A stretch of 64,000 bases of DNA from Crossiella sp. S99.2 (GTDB taxonomy: Bacteria; Actinomycetota; Actinomycetes; Mycobacteriales; Pseudonocardiaceae). The notes below the pieces were generated by a model. The model had not been told where the DNA came from. It searched no databases and saw nothing but the letters and a program-made list of their open reading frames with translations. The position numbers and the translations under genes were made by a program. Where the stretch lies: NCBI RefSeq assembly GCF_023094165.1, contig NZ_JALMDK010000004.1, forward strand, positions 1 through 64,000. Reading direction: 5' to 3'. Below are positions 1 to 13,051 of the stretch, in pieces. Numbering within the stretch: the stretch's first letter is position 1; each line of letters starts with the position of its first letter.

Positions 1-84
1 GGCCGGGTGGTTTGTGAACCAGTCGGCGGCGTGATATTTTCCTTTTGGGTCGAGTCCGGATTTTTCGGGGCACGTCATACGCCA

Positions 85-215
85 CGGTGGCCGAACTTGT
101 ACGCCACGGTGGCCGTCACGGACCGCCGTCCGCCGACTTGGGCCAACTCGGCGTCCCAGTTGGGCCAACGTGGCGTACCACTTGGGCCAACTCGGCGTAC
201 GAGATCGGCCAACAC
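85..215. repeat. Intergenic repeat element, copy A
   Basis: Positions 99-215 align without gaps to 54604-54720, with 97 of 117 bases identical. The similarity fades out to about position 85. The element is built from short modules such as GTACGCCACGGTGGCCG and TTGGGCCAACTCGGCGTAC, which occur in both orientations, so the unit can fold on itself. It lies beyond the metK terminator in a gene-free stretch. Bases 1-84 show no gene or other structure. The function is unknown; a mobile or REP-like element is one possibility. Confidence 0.8.
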
Positions 216-221
216 GCCGGG

Positions 222-269
222 CACAGTGAACGGCCGGGCTGCCCGTGGGCGGCCCGGCCGTTCGCTGTG
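222..269 (-). terminator. metK terminator hairpin
   Basis: Bases 222-244 pair with 247-269 in an almost perfect 23-bp stem with two G-T wobbles. The hairpin starts 7 bases beyond the metK stop. There is no long T tract, as is usual in high-GC actinomycetes. The two-base apex would open to a larger loop in practice. Confidence 0.8.
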
Positions 270-276
270 GTCAAGC

Positions 277-1473
<1,197 letters not shown>

Positions 1474-1538
1474 GGTTCTCCCCTGGAGACAAGTTAGGTA
1501 CGGCTAAGTAGCTTAGTTGGGGGTGCCCAGAGCATGGC

Positions 1539-2789
1539 TCACAGGCGGTCAGAGCGGGAAAGCCGCAGGATCGCGTCCCACACTGTGGACGCGAACCGGG
1601 CTTTCGAGCCCTGTGGGATGGGCGCCTCTGCGCCGTCTGCCGTGAGCAGCCATCCCTGGTTGTGCTCGACCTCGAAGGCCTTGCCGTCGCCCACCGCGTT
1701 GACGACCAGCAGGTCGCAACCCTTGCGGGCGAGCTTCGCTCGTGCGTGGTCGAGCACGTCGCCGCCTGGATCTCCAGTCTCCGCGGCGAACCCGACGACC
1801 AGTTGACCCGGACGTCGTCCCTTGACCAGCTCCACCAGGATGTCAGGGTTTCGCCGGAGTTCAAGCGGCTGTGGCTCGGAACCTTCGGTTTTCTTAATTT
1901 TGTGATCCACGAACTCTGCCGGTCGGAAGTCGGCGACGGCGGCGGCCATGACCACCACGTCTGCCTGCTCAGCGGCACTGAGCACGGCCTCGCGGAGCTG
2001 GTCGGCGGTGCTCGCCGGGATCACCTCGACCCCGGCCGGGTCGCTCAGGATCCCGCCGGTGACGGTGGAGACCAGGGTGACCTGGGCGCCGCGCTGGGCG
2101 GCGACCCTGGCCAGGGCGTAGCCCTGTTTGCCGGAGGACCGGTTGGTCAGGTACCGGACCGGGTCGAGGGGTTCGCGGGTGCCGCCCGCGGAGATCACCA
2201 CGCGCTGGCCGGTGAGATCGCGCGGCAGCGCGTCCGGGCGCTCCAGCAGCAGGGTGGCCAGCGCCACGATCTCGCTGGGCTCGGGCAGCCGGCCCTTGCC
2301 GGTGTCCTTGCCGGTCAGCCGCCCGGAAGCGGGTTCGGCGACGATCACGCCGCGGGAGCGCAGGGTGGCCACGTTGGCCTGGGTGGCCGGGTGTTCCCAC
2401 ATCTCGGTGTGCATGGCGGGGACCATCAGCACCGGGCAGCGCGCGGTGAGCAGCGTGCCGGTGAGCAGGTCGTCGGCCATGCCGGCGGCGGCCTTGGCCA
2501 TCAGGTCCGCGGTGGCGGGGGCGACGACGACCAGGTCGGCGGTCTGCCCGATGCGCACGTGCGGGACCTCGGGCACGTCGGTGAACACGCCGGTGGCCAC
2601 CGGTTGCCCGGAGAGTGCCTCGAAGGTGGCGGCGCCGACGAAGCGGAGTGCCGCCTCGGTCGGCACCACGCGCACCGCGTGGCCGGACTCGGTCAGCCTG
2701 CGCAGGACCTCACAGGCTTTGTAGGCGGCGATCCCGCCACCTACGCCGAGCACGACCCGCGGCCGGTGCTCTGCTGGGGTGGAACTCAC
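1539..2789 (-). CDS. coaBC: Bifunctional phosphopantothenoylcysteine decarboxylase / phosphopantothenate-cysteine ligase
   Basis: CoaBC carries out two consecutive steps of coenzyme A synthesis. The N-terminal half (about 1-180) is the FMN-dependent CoaC decarboxylase: a [11 protein letters not shown] nucleotide loop, the VPHVRIG histidine and a PAMHTEMW motif, where histidine replaces the usual Asn of PxMNxxMW. The C-terminal half is CoaB, beginning [18 protein letters not shown] and containing the lysine-rich KIKKTEG loop. The GTG start at 2789 overlaps the rpoZ stop by four bases (GTGA), which indicates translational coupling. The 416-residue length is normal for the fused protein. Confidence 0.95.
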   Translation of the reverse strand: MSSTPAEHRPRVVLGVGGGIAAYKACEVLRRLTESGHAVRVVPTEAALRFVGAATFEALSGQPVATGVFTDVPEVPHVRIGQTADLVVVAPATADLMAKAAAGMADDLLTGTLLTARCPVLMVPAMHTEMWEHPATQANVATLRSRGVIVAEPASGRLTGKDTGKGRLPEPSEIVALATLLLERPDALPRDLTGQRVVISAGGTREPLDPVRYLTNRSSGKQGYALARVAAQRGAQVTLVSTVTGGILSDPAGVEVIPASTADQLREAVLSAAEQADVVVMAAAVADFRPAEFVDHKIKKTEGSEPQPLELRRNPDILVELVKGRRPGQLVVGFAAETGDPGGDVLDHARAKLARKGCDLLVVNAVGDGKAFEVEHNQGWLLTADGAEAPIPQGSKARFASTVWDAILRLSRSDRL

Positions 2790-3073
2790 TCGCCTTCGGT
2801 GTGTTCGAGCACACCGGCGTGGATCTCGCGCATGGCGATGGACAGCGGCTTCTCCCGCGCGCCCGGCTCCACCAGCGGTCCGACGTACTCGAGCAGGCCC
2901 TCGCCGAGCTGCGCGTAGTAGTCGTTGATCTGGCGGGCCCGCTTCGCGGCGTAGATCACCAGCGCGTACTTCGAGCTGACCTTCTCGAGCAGGTCGTCGA
3001 TCGGCGGGTTGGTGATGCCCAGCGGGGTGTTGGCCGGTTCGGCCAGGACACCCAGCTCAGTGGGGATGCTCAC
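2786..3073 (-). CDS. rpoZ: RNA polymerase omega subunit
   Basis: Omega helps assemble and stabilise RNA polymerase by folding around the beta-prime C terminus. The protein is about 95 residues and shows the conserved segment [18 protein letters not shown] and the ARQINDYY helix. I place the start at the GTG at 3071-3073, because AGGAG lies seven bases upstream and the start then overlaps the gmk stop as GTGA. An ATG at 3077-3079 would lie almost on top of that AGGAG and is less likely. The order gmk-rpoZ-coaBC is standard in actinobacteria. Confidence 0.92.
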   Translation of the reverse strand: MSIPTELGVLAEPANTPLGITNPPIDDLLEKVSSKYALVIYAAKRARQINDYYAQLGEGLLEYVGPLVEPGAREKPLSIAMREIHAGVLEHTEGE

Positions 3074-3687
3074 TCGCATGCTCCTGCGGTCGTGTTGCGC
3101 ACCGGATGAGTATCAGTGCCGGTCAACAAGGTTACCAAGTCCTCGGCGGCCCGTTGCACGTCGTGGTTGACGATCACCACGTCGAACTCGTCCTTGGCGG
3201 CCAGTTCCTCCCGGGCGGTGTCCAGCCGGCGGCGCACCACGTGCTCCGGTTCGGTGCCGCGACCAACTAGGCGGCCGACGAGCACCTCCCAGCTGGGTGG
3301 GGCCAGAAAGACCTGGACCGCCTCGGGCGCGGCGGCCCTGATGGCCCGCGCGCCCTGCAGGTCGACCTCGACGAGAATGGGCTCACCTGCGGAAAGCCGC
3401 TGCTCGACGGGGCCGCGGGGGGTGCCGGAGCGGTGGGTGCCGCGATGGATCTCGGCCCACTCCAGCAGTTCGTTCCCGGCGATCATCCGGTCGAACTCGG
3501 CCGGGGTGACGAAGTGGTAGTCGCGGCCGTCCTCCTCGCCGGGGCGCGGGGCCCTGGTGGTGGCGGACACGCTGAACCACAAGCCGGGCATGATCTTGCG
3601 CAGCCGCCCGACCACGCTGCTCTTACCGACGCCCGAAGGGCCGGCCAGTACTACCAGCCGGCCCCTCGTGGTTGTTGAGTCGGTCAC
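3070..3687 (-). CDS. gmk: Guanylate kinase
   Basis: Gmk phosphorylates GMP to GDP with ATP. The 205-residue protein has the P-loop GPSGVGKSS at residues 16-24, then the GMP-binding segment [20 protein letters not shown], then [10 protein letters not shown]. The GTG start at 3685-3687 overlaps the mihF stop by four bases and its stop overlaps the start of rpoZ, so all four genes of the mihF-coaBC operon are translationally coupled. Nothing unusual is visible. Confidence 0.97.
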   Translation of the reverse strand: MTDSTTTRGRLVVLAGPSGVGKSSVVGRLRKIMPGLWFSVSATTRAPRPGEEDGRDYHFVTPAEFDRMIAGNELLEWAEIHRGTHRSGTPRGPVEQRLSAGEPILVEVDLQGARAIRAAAPEAVQVFLAPPSWEVLVGRLVGRGTEPEHVVRRRLDTAREELAAKDEFDVVIVNHDVQRAAEDLVTLLTGTDTHPVRNTTAGACE

Positions 3688-4001
3688 TCGGCGCTGAACT
3701 CGGTCAGCAGCGCCTTGCGCTGCCGGTCACCGAGTCCACGAAGACGACGACTCGCCGCGATCTCCAACCGCTCCATGATCTGAGCGGCGCGAACCTTGCC
3801 AACGCCGGGAAGGGCCTCAAGAAGGGCCGAGACCTTCATCTTGCCCAGGACCTCGTCGGTCTCCGCGGCCTTGAGCACGTCCTTGAGGTTGGTGCCGCCG
3901 CGCTTGAGGCGCTCCTTGAGCTCCGCGCGGGCACGACGAGCCGCAGCCGCCTTCTCCAACGCTGCGGCCCGCTGCTCCTCGGTCAGCTGGGGAAGGGCCA
4001 C
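3684..4001 (-). CDS. mihF: Actinobacterial integration host factor (MihF type)
   Basis: This is a nucleoid-associated DNA-binding protein of the actinobacterial IHF family, unrelated to proteobacterial IhfA/B. The 105 residues begin with a charged, coiled-coil-like helix. They continue with the DNA-binding module [20 protein letters not shown], in which the GVGK helix-hairpin-like turn is characteristic. The start is GTG at 3999-4001, behind CGGAGGA. It is the first gene of the mihF-gmk-rpoZ-coaBC operon, and the 346-base gap upstream should carry the promoter. Confidence 0.93.
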   Translation of the reverse strand: MALPQLTEEQRAAALEKAAAARRARAELKERLKRGGTNLKDVLKAAETDEVLGKMKVSALLEALPGVGKVRAAQIMERLEIAASRRLRGLGDRQRKALLTEFSAE

Positions 4002-4347
4002 GTTATTCCTCCGTATGTGGGGTGTCCTCTAGGAAAGGTGCCGCGACCGTACCGAGGGCTTCCGACTCGGCACAACGCGGGTCCGGATTCTCTACGCCGA
4101 GTGGTGCTGGAGTAGGCCCGTCCTCCGCCGGAAATCAGCCTGGGGGCTGAATCCCGTGCGCCGGGTCGTCGTTCTCGCGACGGACTTGGTTCGATGTCGT
4201 CCTTCGAAAATTTTCGGTTCCGGCCTGGTTTCGTACCCCAGTTCGGGACGCCGTTCTCGTCGGCCGCATCTGGCACCGGCCGCAACTACTACCAGCTCAG
4301 ACCGGGTTGACGCCACCCGCCGCGGTTGGTCGCCCCGATCTTGTAGG
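4002..4347. other. Intergenic region between pyrF and mihF
   Basis: This 346-base gap has no coding region I can support. It is less GC-rich than its surroundings and presumably holds the mihF operon promoter (read leftwards) and the end of the pyr operon. The one clear structure is the perfect 12-base palindrome CGAAAATTTTCG at 4205-4216. In Mycobacterium tuberculosis the same junction is occupied by a PE/PPE gene pair; none is present here. Confidence 0.6.
4205..4216. promoter_or_regulatory. AT-rich palindrome upstream of mihF
   Basis: CGAAAATTTTCG is a perfect 12-base palindrome about 205 bases upstream of the mihF start, unusual for its eight consecutive A/T bases in a GC-rich genome. 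It could be a regulator or nucleoid-protein binding site; this is inference from symmetry and base composition only. Confidence 0.3.
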
Positions 4348-5180
4348 TCACACGGAGGACAGCGCGGCCACATCCCGCTGGGTCCGGCGCACAGCCCCGC
4401 GAAGTGCTGCGACGTCCGGTCCGTGCTTCAGAATGTCCCGCGAACTGGCCGGCAGGACGTGCGGCAGCGCGTCCCCGAACACCGCCTTCAACTCGGCCGG
4501 GCCGGCCCCCTGCGCACCGTAGCCCGGCGCCAGAATAGGGCCGTTGAGCTGCGACAACTCCAGTCCGTGACGGCCGACGGTGGCCCCGATGACCACGCCG
4601 ATCCCACCCAGTGGATCGGCCCCGGAGTTGACCTCCGCCGCCGAGTCCACAATGGACTGTGAGATCGTTTTTCCGTCCGCGGTCCGGGCGGACTGGACGG
4701 TGCGCGCCTCCGGGTTGGATGTGAGCGCGAGCACGAAAATTCCTCTGCCGTTTTCCGTCGCCGCGCGCACGGCCGGGTCCAGAGAACCGAATCCCAAATA
4801 CGGCGAAAGTGTCACCGCGTCACCCGCCAAAGGTGAACCTTCGGTCAGATATGCGGCGGCATAGGCGGCCATCGTGGACCCGATATCGCCCCGTTTGGCG
4901 TCCACGAGCACCAGCGCGCCCGCCGCCCGGCCCTCCGCAATCACCCGTTCGAGTACTGCCATGCCCCGGGAGCCGTAGGTCTCGAAGAACGCGGCCTGCG
5001 GTTTGAGCACGGCCACCTCGCCGGCCAGGGCCTCCACCGCGGTCAGCGCGAAGCGCTCTAGGCCGGCCACGTCGGCGGTCAGGCCCCAGTCGGCGAGCAG
5101 GCCGGGGTGCGGGTCGATGCCCGCGCACAGCGGTCCCCTGGCGGAGACCGCTGTGCTCAGCCGCGCGCCGAAGCTCGCGT

Positions 5181-5184
<4 letters not shown>
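4348..5184 (-). CDS. pyrF: Orotidine-5'-phosphate decarboxylase
   Basis: PyrF catalyses the last step of UMP synthesis, decarboxylating OMP. It is the longer type-2 form found in actinobacteria (278 residues). The catalytic motif [10 protein letters not shown] lies at residues 93-102 with Lys97 in the centre. The phosphate-binding [15 protein letters not shown] segment is near the C terminus. The GTG start at 5182-5184 overlaps the carB stop by four bases (GTGA), which fixes the start even though the open frame continues far upstream. It is the last gene of the pyr operon. No pyrD lies between carB and pyrF, unlike the Streptomyces arrangement as I recall it. Confidence 0.95.
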
Positions 5185-8497
<3,313 letters not shown>

Positions 8498-8498
<1 letters not shown>

Positions 8499-9628
8499 CA
8501 GTTGTTCCCGTCCTTGTCGGCCATGAGGTTCACGAACTCGTCGAAGAGCGGGGCCGCGTCGTGTGGTCCGGCCGCGGCCTCGGGGTGGTACTGGACGCTG
8601 AAGGCGGGCACGTCGAGTGCGCGCAGGCCTTCCACGGTGTCGTCGTTGGGGCAGTAGTGGCTGATCATCGCCGCGCCGAACTCGGAGTCGAACCGCTCGC
8701 CGGGGGTGCCCTCGACGGCGAAGCCGTGGTTCTGCGCGGTGATGGCGACCTTGCCGGTGGCCACGTCGATGACCGGGATGTTGATGCCCCGGTGCCCGTA
8801 GCGCATCTTGTAGGTGCCGCGGCCCAGGGCGCGGCCGAGGATCTGGTTGCCGAAGCAGATGCCGAACAGCGGCAGCTTGCGGCGCAGCACCTCGCGGGTG
8901 ACCGCGACGGCGTGTTCGGCGGTGGCCGGGTCGCCGGGCCCGTTGGACAGGAACACCCCGTCCGGGTTGAGCGCGAGGATGTCCTCGATCCCGGAACCCA
9001 GTGGCAGCACGTGCGTCTCGATGCCGCGGGCGGACATCATCCGCGGCGTGTTGGCCTTGATGCCCAGGTCCAGGGCGGCCACGGTGAACTTCTTCGCACC
9101 CAGCGCCGGGACCACGTAGGTCTGCGCGGTGGTGACGTCCCCGGCCAGGTCGGCGCCGGCCATCGCGGGGGCCTGGCGGACCCGCTGGATGAGCGCCTCG
9201 GTGTCGGCGAGTTCGGCGCCGGAGAAGATCCCGGCGCGCATGGCGCCGCGGTCCCGGATGTGCCGGGTCAGCGTGCGGGTGTCCACCCCGGCGATGCCGA
9301 CGATGTGCTGGTTGACCAGCTCCTCGTCCAGGGAGCGGGTGGAGCGCCAGTTGGACGGGGTCCGCGCGGGGTCGCGCACGACGTACCCGGCGACCCAGAT
9401 CCGGCTGGACTCGTCGTCCTCGTCGTTCCAGCCGGTGTTGCCGATCTGCGGCGCGGTCTGCACCACGATCTGCCGGTGGTAGGACGGATCGGTGAGGGTT
9501 TCCTGGTAGCCGGTCATGGCGGTGGAGAAGACGACCTCGCCCAGCGAGGCGCCGGTGGCGCCGTAGGCCTCGCCACGGAAGGTTCTGCCGTCTTCCAGCA
9601 CGAGCACGGCGGCGTTACGCGGACTCAT
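8498..9628 (-). CDS. carA: Carbamoyl-phosphate synthase small subunit (glutaminase)
   Basis: CarA hydrolyses glutamine and channels ammonia to CarB. The N-terminal domain ([18 protein letters not shown] onwards) is the carbamoyl-phosphate synthase small-chain domain. The C-terminal half is a class I glutamine amidotransferase with the nucleophile elbow [11 protein letters not shown] (catalytic Cys) and [12 protein letters not shown] (catalytic His and Glu). The 376-residue length is normal. The ATG at 9626-9628 overlaps the preceding gene stop by four bases. Confidence 0.97.
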
Positions 9629-10125
9629 TGCGCTGCCTTCCTTTGCGTGATTGCGGCGATCCAGTCGGAGTAGCCGGTTTTGTCGTCACCGCGGAAACCG
9701 GTGTCCAGCAGGTGTTCCCCGTGTGCCCAGGTGATCACCAGCAGTCCGTTGTTCCCGACGACCTTGCCGGCCAGCCCGCGTGCGGTGCGGGCGTCGCGGA
9801 TCGTGCCGGCGTCGATCCACAGTGGACTGGCGCCGATGCGGTCGAGGAGCAGTCCCTCGGGGTAGAGGGTGGCCGTGGCCTCGGCGCGGTGGCCGATGTC
9901 GGCGACGGTGATGCGGTCGACCCAGTTCTCCGCCGCGGTGGTGCCGACGTAGACGCCGGTCTCCGGCGGCAGCAGTGGTTCCACTGTGGACAGTCCGGCC
10001 GGGACGGCGGGGAACGGGGGCAGTTCGGCGGCCTGACGGCGGGAGCGCTTGCGCCAGCCGTGCAGCATGCCGTAGGCGCACAACAGGATCAGCGCGATCA
10101 TGGCCAGGGTGAGCAGGATCCGCAT
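9625..10125 (-). CDS. PH-like domain membrane protein of the pyr operon
   Basis: This 166-residue protein has one N-terminal membrane helix (about residues 3-21). A basic stretch RKRSRR follows, then a beta-rich soluble domain resembling the bacterial PH-like family, ending near the C terminus. A homologue sits between pyrC and carA in many actinobacteria, including Mycobacterium tuberculosis (Rv1382). Its start shares one base with the pyrC stop and its stop overlaps carA. No enzymatic motif is visible. The conserved position suggests a link to pyrimidine synthesis or membrane tethering of CarAB, but the function is not known to me. Confidence 0.85.
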   Translation of the reverse strand: MRILLTLAMIALILLCAYGMLHGWRKRSRRQAAELPPFPAVPAGLSTVEPLLPPETGVYVGTTAAENWVDRITVADIGHRAEATATLYPEGLLLDRIGASPLWIDAGTIRDARTARGLAGKVVGNNGLLVITWAHGEHLLDTGFRGDDKTGYSDWIAAITQRKAAQ

Positions 10126-11414
10126 CAGGTGCGCGCCTTCCCGTCGGCGGCGGTGATCTCGCCGCGCAGCATGGTGAGCACGACCCTGGCGGGCAGCTCC
10201 ATGCCTTCGAAGGGGGTGTTGGCGGCGATGCTGGCGAACTCACGGCCGCGCACGGTCCAGCGGGCCTCGGGGTCGACGAGCACCAGGTTGGCCGGTTCGC
10301 CCTGCGCCAGCGGACGGCCCTGGTCGGGCAGTCCGGCGATGGCGGCGGGGCGTTCACTCATCACCCTGGCCACGCCGCGCCAGTCCAGCAACCCGGTCTC
10401 CACCATGGTCCGCGCGACCACCGACAGCGCGGTCTGCAGGCCGAGCATGCCGGGGCGGGCGGCGGCCCACTCGCAGTCCTTGTCCTGCACCGCGTGCGGG
10501 GCGTGGTCGGTGGCCACGCAGTCCAGCACACCCTCGGCCAGGGCCTGCCGCAGCGCTTCGGCGTCGGAGGCGGCGCGCAGGGGCGGGTTGACCTTGTTGA
10601 CCGGGTCGAAGGTGTCCAGGCGGTCGTCGGTGAGCAGCAGATGGTGCGGGGTGACCTCGGCCGAGACCTGGGTGCCGCGGTTCTTGGCCCAGCGCAGCAC
10701 GTCCACGGTCCCCGCGGTGGAGACGTGGCAGATGTGCAGGCGCGCCCCGGCGTGCTGGGCGAGCAGGCAGTCACGGGCCACAATGGACTCTTCGGCCGCG
10801 GCGGGCCAGCCCTGGAGGCCGAGCCGGGCCGCGTTCTCCCCTTCGTGGGCCTGCGCGCCGACGGTGAGCCGGGGCTCCTCGGCGTGCTGGGCGATCACCG
10901 CGTCCAGTGCCTTGCTGTACTCCAGCGCCCTGCGCATGATCAGCGGGTCGTGCACGCAGTGCCCGTCGTCGCTGAACATCCGCACGTTCGCCTTGGATTT
11001 GGCCATGGTGCCGAGTTCGGCGAGTTTGGTGCCGGCCAGGCCGACGGTGACCGCGCCGACCGGGTGCACGTCGACCAGGCCGACCCGCTTCCCCTCGGCG
11101 TAGACGTGTTCGACGATGAGCGCGTTGTCGGCGACCGGGTCGGTGTTGGCCATGGCGAAGACCGCGGTGTAGCCGCCGAGCGCGGCCGCGGCGGAGCCGG
11201 TGGCGATGGTCTCGGTGTCCTCGCGGCCGGGTTCGCGCAGGTGCACGTGCAGGTCGACGAAACCGGGCAGCAGCACCTGGCCCTGCGCCTCGACGACCTC
11301 GGCGCCCTCGGCGCTCAGGTCGGCGCCGATGGTCTCGATGACACCGTCGCGGATGAGCACATCCACGGGTTCGCCCGCGCCGTAGAGCCGGGCGCCCTTG
11401 ATCAGGGTGGTCAC
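10125..11414 (-). CDS. pyrC: Dihydroorotase
   Basis: PyrC cyclises N-carbamoyl-aspartate to dihydroorotate. The 429-residue protein carries the metal-binding [10 protein letters not shown] motif (His56, His58), a second histidine segment [12 protein letters not shown] and the CVATDHAPH motif of the amidohydrolase superfamily (class I dihydroorotase). The frame is open far upstream into pyrB. The GTG at 11412-11414 is the start because GAGGAGG lies just upstream and it overlaps the pyrB stop by four bases. Confidence 0.95.
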   Translation of the reverse strand: MTTLIKGARLYGAGEPVDVLIRDGVIETIGADLSAEGAEVVEAQGQVLLPGFVDLHVHLREPGREDTETIATGSAAAALGGYTAVFAMANTDPVADNALIVEHVYAEGKRVGLVDVHPVGAVTVGLAGTKLAELGTMAKSKANVRMFSDDGHCVHDPLIMRRALEYSKALDAVIAQHAEEPRLTVGAQAHEGENAARLGLQGWPAAAEESIVARDCLLAQHAGARLHICHVSTAGTVDVLRWAKNRGTQVSAEVTPHHLLLTDDRLDTFDPVNKVNPPLRAASDAEALRQALAEGVLDCVATDHAPHAVQDKDCEWAAARPGMLGLQTALSVVARTMVETGLLDWRGVARVMSERPAAIAGLPDQGRPLAQGEPANLVLVDPEARWTVRGREFASIAANTPFEGMELPARVVLTMLRGEITAADGKART

Positions 11415-12343
11415 GCGACAGCCTCCTCTCCGGCCAGCAGGTGGTACAGAACCGCCATCCTCATGTGCACTCCGTTGCTGACCTGGTCGGTGATGGCCGC
11501 GCGGGGCGAGTCGGCGACCGCGGAGGCGATCTCCATGCCGCGCAGCATCGGACCGGGATGCAGCACGACCGCGTGTTCGGGCAGCATCCGCAGTCGGGCC
11601 TCGTTGAGGCCGTAAGCGATCGAATATTCCTTGGCGGAGGGGAAGTAACCGCCGTGCATGCGTTCGGCCTGCACCCGCAGCAGCATGACCGCGTCCAGCG
11701 CGGGCAGTTCGGCGTCCAGGTCGTAGCTGACCGGCACGCCCCACTGCTCGACCCCGACCGGCACCAGGGTGGGCGGGGCGACCAGGACGACCTCGGCGCC
11801 GAGGGTGCGCAGCAGGTGCACGTTGGAGCGGGCGACCCGGCTGTGCAGCAGGTCGCCGACGATCCCGATCCGCTTGCCCGCCAGGTCGCCGAGCCGCTCG
11901 CGCAGCGTGGCGGCGTCCAGCAGCGCCTGGGTGGGGTGTTCGTGCATGCCGTCACCGGCGTTGATCACCGCGGTGCCGGTGCCCTCCAGCCAGGTCGCCA
12001 GCCGGTGCGCGGCGCCGGAGGCCGGGTGCCGGATGATCACGCAGTCCGCGCCGATGGCGGAGAGGGTGAGCGCGGTGTCGCGCAGGGATTCGCCCTTGTT
12101 CACCGAGGAGGCGCTGGCCGAGACGTTGACCACGTCGGCGCTCATCCACTTGCCCGCGACCTCGAAGGAGACCCTGGTGCGGGTGGAGTTCTCGTAGAAC
12201 AGGGTGAGCACGGTGCGCCCGCGCAGGGTGGGCAGTTTGCGGACCTCGCGGCCCAGCAAGGTCTTCTTGAGTTCCGCGGCGGTGTCGAGCAGCGTGGTGG
12301 CCCAGCTCGGTTCCAGCGTCGCGGTGGTCAGCAGGTGCTTCAC
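11411..12343 (-). CDS. pyrB: Aspartate carbamoyltransferase catalytic subunit
   Basis: PyrB joins carbamoyl phosphate and aspartate, the committed step of pyrimidine synthesis. The 310 residues include the carbamoyl-phosphate loop [11 protein letters not shown] (residues 51-61), the 80s-loop lysine in [11 protein letters not shown] and the HPTQALLD motif near 150. The GTG start at 12341-12343 overlaps the pyrR stop by four bases. No pyrI regulatory subunit is present, so this is the stand-alone type, presumably working beside the adjacent PyrC. Confidence 0.96.
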   Translation of the reverse strand: MKHLLTTATLEPSWATTLLDTAAELKKTLLGREVRKLPTLRGRTVLTLFYENSTRTRVSFEVAGKWMSADVVNVSASASSVNKGESLRDTALTLSAIGADCVIIRHPASGAAHRLATWLEGTGTAVINAGDGMHEHPTQALLDAATLRERLGDLAGKRIGIVGDLLHSRVARSNVHLLRTLGAEVVLVAPPTLVPVGVEQWGVPVSYDLDAELPALDAVMLLRVQAERMHGGYFPSAKEYSIAYGLNEARLRMLPEHAVVLHPGPMLRGMEIASAVADSPRAAITDQVSNGVHMRMAVLYHLLAGEEAVA

Positions 12344-12942
12344 CGCTGGGGGTCTCCTTCTTCGCTCCGGCGCAGCACGACCGCGTCCCGTCCGTCCACT
12401 TCGGACAGCAGCACGGCGACCTCCTCGCTGCGGGAGGTCGGCACGTTCTTGCCGACGTAGTCGGCCCGGATGGGCAGTTCGCGGTGGCCGCGGTCGACGA
12501 GCACGGCCAGTTGCACGGCGGCGGGGCGGCCGTGGTCGCGCAACGCGTCCAGGGCGGCCCGGATGGTGCGGCCGGAGAAGAGCACGTCGTCGACCAGGAT
12601 CACCAGGTGGTCGTCGATGCCGGTCTCGGGCAGCCGGGTGCGTTCCAGCGGACGGTTGGGGCGGCGGCGCAGGTCGTCGCGGTAGAGCGTGACGTCCAGG
12701 GAGCCCAGCTCGACCTCGACGCCGCTGAAGTCGGCGATGCGTTCGGCGAGCCTGCGGGCCAGGGGCGCGCCGCGGGTGTGGATGCCGAGCAGGGCGACGG
12801 GCGCGCTGCCCGCGGCGTCCAGCGCGGTTTTCTCGATGACCTGGTGGGCCATGCGGGCGATGGTGCGCGCGACATCGCCGACCGAGAGCAGTTCACGCTC
12901 TCCGGCCGGATCCGCCGCGCCACCCCGCTCGGGGCGTGGCAC
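12340..12942 (-). CDS. pyrR: Pyrimidine operon regulator PyrR / uracil phosphoribosyltransferase
   Basis: PyrR is an RNA-binding regulator that represses pyr genes when UMP is high, and it often has weak uracil phosphoribosyltransferase activity. Of its 200 residues, the PRPP-binding motif [17 protein letters not shown] is at about 114-130. The family LYRDDL segment is at 86-91. The start is GTG at 12940-12942, with AAGGAGG nine bases upstream. It is the first gene of the pyr operon. In actinobacteria PyrR is thought to act on the leader RNA near its own start site. Confidence 0.94.
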   Translation of the reverse strand: MPRPERGGAADPAGERELLSVGDVARTIARMAHQVIEKTALDAAGSAPVALLGIHTRGAPLARRLAERIADFSGVEVELGSLDVTLYRDDLRRRPNRPLERTRLPETGIDDHLVILVDDVLFSGRTIRAALDALRDHGRPAAVQLAVLVDRGHRELPIRADYVGKNVPTSRSEEVAVLLSEVDGRDAVVLRRSEEGDPQR

Positions 12943-13013
12943 GAGGATGACCTCCTTCTCCGCCTCACGGGACGGGTCCTTAAAGGATGTGTCCGCACGG
13001 TAACAAACAAGAC

Positions 13014-13041
13014 GGGGACCAGCGAAGCACCGCCGGTCCCC
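13014..13041 (-). terminator. Hairpin between the phosphodiesterase gene and pyrR
   Basis: Bases 13014-13020 (GGGGACC) pair with 13035-13041 (GGTCCCC). On the minus strand the stem is followed by GTCTTGTTTG, a weak T-rich tail. It begins 11 bases beyond the phosphodiesterase stop and 72 bases before pyrR. I read it as the terminator of the former. A role as attenuator in the pyrR leader cannot be excluded. Confidence 0.6.
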
Positions 13042-13051
13042 ATCAGTAGTT

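Noticed and set aside
85..215. CRISPR array
   Set aside because: The modules are not evenly spaced direct repeats with unique spacers; they form inverted structures, and there are no cas genes in the window.
1474..1538. SAM riboswitch upstream of metK
   Set aside because: Only 65 bases are available and no conserved riboswitch helix is visible.
3983..4373. Two small minus-strand frames upstream of mihF
   Set aside because: They lie in the promoter gap, have Arg-rich composition and start without ribosome binding sites.
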